The translations under genes and the position numbers were made by a program. Shown in pieces: positions 61,783 through 64,000 of a stretch of 64,000 nt of DNA. Under the pieces are notes generated by a model that was given only the letters and a program-made list of their open reading frames with translations, did no database searches and was not told the DNA's origin. Positions within the stretch are counted from its first letter, which is position 1; each line of letters starts with the position of its first letter. This DNA comes from Opacimonas sp002292215 (GTDB lineage: Bacteria > Pseudomonadota > Gammaproteobacteria > Enterobacterales > Alteromonadaceae), in assembly GCA_943846745.1 (NCBI GenBank), contig OX044360.1:868001-932000 (forward strand). Direction: 5' to 3'.

Positions 61783-62778
61783 ATGTGGTTGCTGGACTTT
61801 CTTTCTAGTATTGGCATGGACAGTCAAGCGATTGCTGCTAAAAATGGGATCTATGACACCCAACATTATGGGCACGATACCTTAATTAGTGCACAACAGC
61901 ATAAAGGTGTGTTACTCGATGCGATGCATGCTTACTCAGGCACTGATTTAGGGTTAACATTAGGCCTACAACGCTCAATTGCGACTCATGACCAGCTTGC
62001 ATATTTAATGCTCAGTAGTGCCTCTTTACGCGAGGCCAGTAATACCGGATTAAAATATCAAAATTATTCAGGACGATTCTCTGGCAATCTGGTCGTGACA
62101 ACGTTTAGCGAGATTCAAGCGCAAGGTTGCTATCAAATTAATGCTAGAGACGCGCTTGGTGAACTGCGTTTACTGGCAATTGAGGATATCTTAGCCAATA
62201 TTGTCACGACTGCTCGCTGGGTGCTTGGTCAGGCTTTGCCCATCACTAAGCTGCGATGTGATTACCCTGCACCTGCACATGCTGTCCGCTATGAATCTAT
62301 TTTCCAATGTCCAATTGAATTTGATGCATCCGCCACACAACTATTTTTTAATGCCGAGATCCTAGATAAGCCCTTGCCTCAAGCAAGCCCACAAAGTGTT
62401 ATGCTATACAAGAGACTGTGTGAAGAAAAAAGTATCACCCATAGCCATGGCGATATTGCATGGCAGCTTTCGCAAATTATTGTTGAAAACCCGGCCTCAC
62501 CGCCGTCTTTGCATGATGCTGCAATCAGATTACATTGTAGCTCCCGCACGTTGAGTCGAAAATTATTGGCACAAGGGTGGCGCTATCAACAGTTAATTGA
62601 TCAAGTCAAAGAAATCCATGCCAGACGGCATTTAAGCGATCCTACCTTATCGATTACGCGCATTGGTCAACAGCTTGGATATGCCGACAGTGCTGGTTTT
62701 CATCGAGCTTTCAAAAAATGGACAGGATTTTCTCCACGCGCCTTTCGCCAAGCCTTATTTAATGGCCATATTAGATAA
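61783..62778 (+). CDS. AraC-family transcriptional regulator
   Basis: A 331-residue regulator: an N-terminal arabinose-binding-like ligand domain of the GliR/OruR type (about 15-210) and a C-terminal AraC DNA-binding domain with two helix-turn-helix units (SLHDAAIRLHCSSRTLSRKLLAQGWRYQQL and SITRIGQQLGYADSAGFHRAFKKWTGFSPRAFR). It is the only DNA-binding regulator in the island part of the window. The ATG at 61783 has no good ribosome site; AAGGAG at 61746-61751 is 7 nt before an in-frame ATA (61759) that would add IHTDTRYI to the start. It may control the downstream genes or the OYE operon. Confidence 0.88.
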   Translation: MWLLDFLSSIGMDSQAIAAKNGIYDTQHYGHDTLISAQQHKGVLLDAMHAYSGTDLGLTLGLQRSIATHDQLAYLMLSSASLREASNTGLKYQNYSGRFSGNLVVTTFSEIQAQGCYQINARDALGELRLLAIEDILANIVTTARWVLGQALPITKLRCDYPAPAHAVRYESIFQCPIEFDASATQLFFNAEILDKPLPQASPQSVMLYKRLCEEKSITHSHGDIAWQLSQIIVENPASPPSLHDAAIRLHCSSRTLSRKLLAQGWRYQQLIDQVKEIHARRHLSDPTLSITRIGQQLGYADSAGFHRAFKKWTGFSPRAFRQALFNGHIR

Positions 62779-62910
62779 TAATTTGGCTAAATAAGACAAG
62801 CTTAGTCAAGACCTTTTGCGTAACATATTAACTAAATGTTAACACTTGGTTAATAATATCTATTTTTTACTATCTATCTTCTGCGTTTCTTCAATAAGGT
62901 GTCATTTATT

Positions 62911-63681
62911 ATGAAAAAATACGACGGCGTTAACCAAGCAATGCTTGACCGTTTTGCAACTCGACCTGGGCGTAAAGCGTTACTTCCAGAGCTGACTGAT
63001 AAAGCTCAAGTAGCACTGATGTGCCGTATGCTTGTACGCGAAGGCTGGGATGATCATATTGCTGGGCACATCACATATCGTTTAGCCAATGGTAATATTT
63101 TAACCAACCCTTGGGAACTTGCGTGGAGTGAATTAACTGCCAGCGATATCGTTACTTTGGATCCATCAGGTAGAGTGATTGACGGCGAATGGAATGTAAC
63201 TCCTGCAATTGGTTTGCATTTGCAACTCCACGCAGCTCGACCTGATGCACATGTGGTTATTCATAACCACCCTCACTACAGTGGTATTTGGGCATGCATG
63301 CAAAAAGTCCCCCCAGTCTATGATCAGGCTAGCGCATACTGCGGTGTAGAATTACCACTTTATAACGAATACGACGGAACTTTTGAAGATAAAGCCGTCA
63401 GTATTTCAGCAGTTGAGGCGTTAGGCGATGCTAAATGGGCATTATTAGCTAATCATGGCTCATTAGTCGTGGGTAAAGATTTGCGCCAAGCACATCTTCG
63501 CGCCATTACCTTAGAGTGGCGCAGCAAACGTGCTTATCAAGTTGAGTTAGGCGGAGGCGGCACCCCATTAAGCACCGAAGAAGTAAATAAAGTGTCTATT
63601 GCAGATGACAATGGATTTCCGTTCATATGGGAAGCGATGGCCCGCAAAGAACTGCGTCTTGATCCTACCCTAGTTGATTAA
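62911..63681 (+). CDS. Class II aldolase/adducin-domain protein
   Basis: A 256-residue class II aldolase/adducin-fold protein. The zinc-type His cluster is HNHPHY, with a further His in LLANHGSLV, and the usual DHIAGHITYRL and TPAIGLHLQLHAARPDA segments are present. The acidic catalytic residue of true fuculose-phosphate aldolases is not obvious; relatives in steroid and bile-acid clusters are common but of unproven function. The start is the ATG at 62911, with AAGGTG 9 nt before it. It is followed 38 nt later by a TauD-like gene, probably co-transcribed. Confidence 0.82.
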   Translation: MKKYDGVNQAMLDRFATRPGRKALLPELTDKAQVALMCRMLVREGWDDHIAGHITYRLANGNILTNPWELAWSELTASDIVTLDPSGRVIDGEWNVTPAIGLHLQLHAARPDAHVVIHNHPHYSGIWACMQKVPPVYDQASAYCGVELPLYNEYDGTFEDKAVSISAVEALGDAKWALLANHGSLVVGKDLRQAHLRAITLEWRSKRAYQVELGGGGTPLSTEEVNKVSIADDNGFPFIWEAMARKELRLDPTLVD

Positions 63682-63718
63682 TAGACGATTAAATTATTGT
63701 TATAAAAAGGAATAAACT

Positions 63719-64000
63719 ATGTCACTTACCGTTACCCCTCTTGATAATGTTGGTGTTGAAGTGTCAGGTTTTGACATTAATGCGCCTATGACTGACGCAA
63801 TGAAAGCTGAATTAAAGGCGTTGTGGTACGAGCATGCTATCTTGGTATTTCGAGATCAGGATGTGACCCCCGAAAAACAAATAGAATTCAGTCGGATCTT
63901 TGGCTCCTTGGAACTACATCCTCTAAAGGTAACGCAAAACGACGAGCATCCAGAATTATTTGAGCTGAAAAATGGCGGACCTATGGATAAATTCCAAACG
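63719..64000 (+). CDS. TauD/TfdA-family 2-oxoglutarate-dependent dioxygenase (cut by window edge)
   Basis: The first 94 codons of an Fe(II)/2-oxoglutarate dioxygenase: VTPLDNVGVEVSGFDINAPM, ALWYEHAILVFRDQDVTPEKQIEFSRIFGSLELHP is the recognisable TauD/TfdA N-terminal pattern. The catalytic HxD and distal His lie beyond the window. Substrates in the family include taurine, other sulfonates and aryloxyacids. AAAAAGG precedes the ATG. It is downstream of the class II aldolase gene. Confidence 0.85.
   Translation, partial: MSLTVTPLDNVGVEVSGFDINAPMTDAMKAELKALWYEHAILVFRDQDVTPEKQIEFSRIFGSLELHPLKVTQNDEHPELFELKNGGPMDKFQT

Noticed and set aside
61783..62778. The AraC regulator as the protein that binds the seven palindromes
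   Set aside because: AraC-type proteins normally bind direct repeats through two helix-turn-helix units, whereas the sites are short symmetric inverted repeats; none of the palindromes lies near the AraC gene.
1..64000. CRISPR arrays, insertion sequences or prophage genes
   Set aside because: No regularly spaced short repeats, transposase, integrase or phage structural gene was seen in any frame.

Overview
The window looks like chromosomal DNA of a low-GC marine-type gammaproteobacterium, most likely of the Alteromonadales/Shewanella kind. The evidence is the left end: a divergent tesA/ybbA-type locus, dusC, and gltX next to tRNA-Ala and two tRNA-Glu genes, all with gammaproteobacterial-looking sequences. 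No species can be named from sequence reading alone.

Layout. Positions 1-11.4 kb are ordinary chromosome: the start of an exported protein, a truncated NERD-nuclease remnant, an ABC exporter pair (permease plus ATPase) divergent from tesA, an amidohydrolase pair, dusC, three tRNAs, gltX and an OsmC-type protein. Positions 11.5-14.2 kb are a small accessory patch: a His/Lys-rich hypothetical gene, a CPBP protease and a gamma-glutamylcyclotransferase-like gene, each associated with attC-like (integron) sequence, a RelE-toxin remnant, then tRNA-Val followed by a broken copy of its 3' end.

From 14.4 kb to the right edge the window is almost entirely a steroid/bile-acid catabolic island. Ring A/B: a second flavoprotein dehydrogenase, KstD, KshA, HsaA/HsaB, HsaC, HsaD, then HsaE-HsaG-HsaF for the C5 fragment. 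Rings C/D: FadD3, FadE30, IpdF, IpdC, EchA20, IpdA/IpdB, two further acyl-CoA dehydrogenases and FadA6. Side chain: a FATP-type acyl-CoA synthetase, a DUF35-MaoC hydratase, an Ltp2/Sal-like aldolase, an aldehyde dehydrogenase, acyl-CoA dehydrogenases and a thiolase. Hydroxyl handling: a 3-alpha-HSD (HsdA) and a 7-alpha-HSD-like SDR, a SnoaL-fold putative dehydratase and an Old-Yellow-Enzyme/Fe-S reductase. Two related MFS carriers probably import substrate. This gene set fits bile salts or other C24 steroids with a five-carbon side chain better than plain androgens. KshB and a ketosteroid isomerase are not in the window.

Transcription units, as read from spacing and overlaps: hsaA alone (+); thiolase-SDR (+); MBL and synthetase, probably continuing to kstD-fadD3-fadE-fadE-FAD dehydrogenase (-); MFS-kshA (+); aldehyde dehydrogenase (-); hsaB-hsaE-hsaG-hsaF-MFS-hsdA-SDR (+); hsaC-ipdA-ipdB to the SDR at 39.4 kb, about 13 kb (-); SDR-SnoaL-synthetase-Sal-DUF35/MaoC (-); hsaD-OYE and then AraC, class II aldolase and a TauD-like gene (+).

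The most interesting signal is a shared palindromic operator, consensus CATCGTCC-N4-RGAC(T/G), seen seven times. All seven lie in the promoter regions of these catabolic units and I noticed none outside them. It implies one regulator, not obviously encoded here, controlling the whole island.
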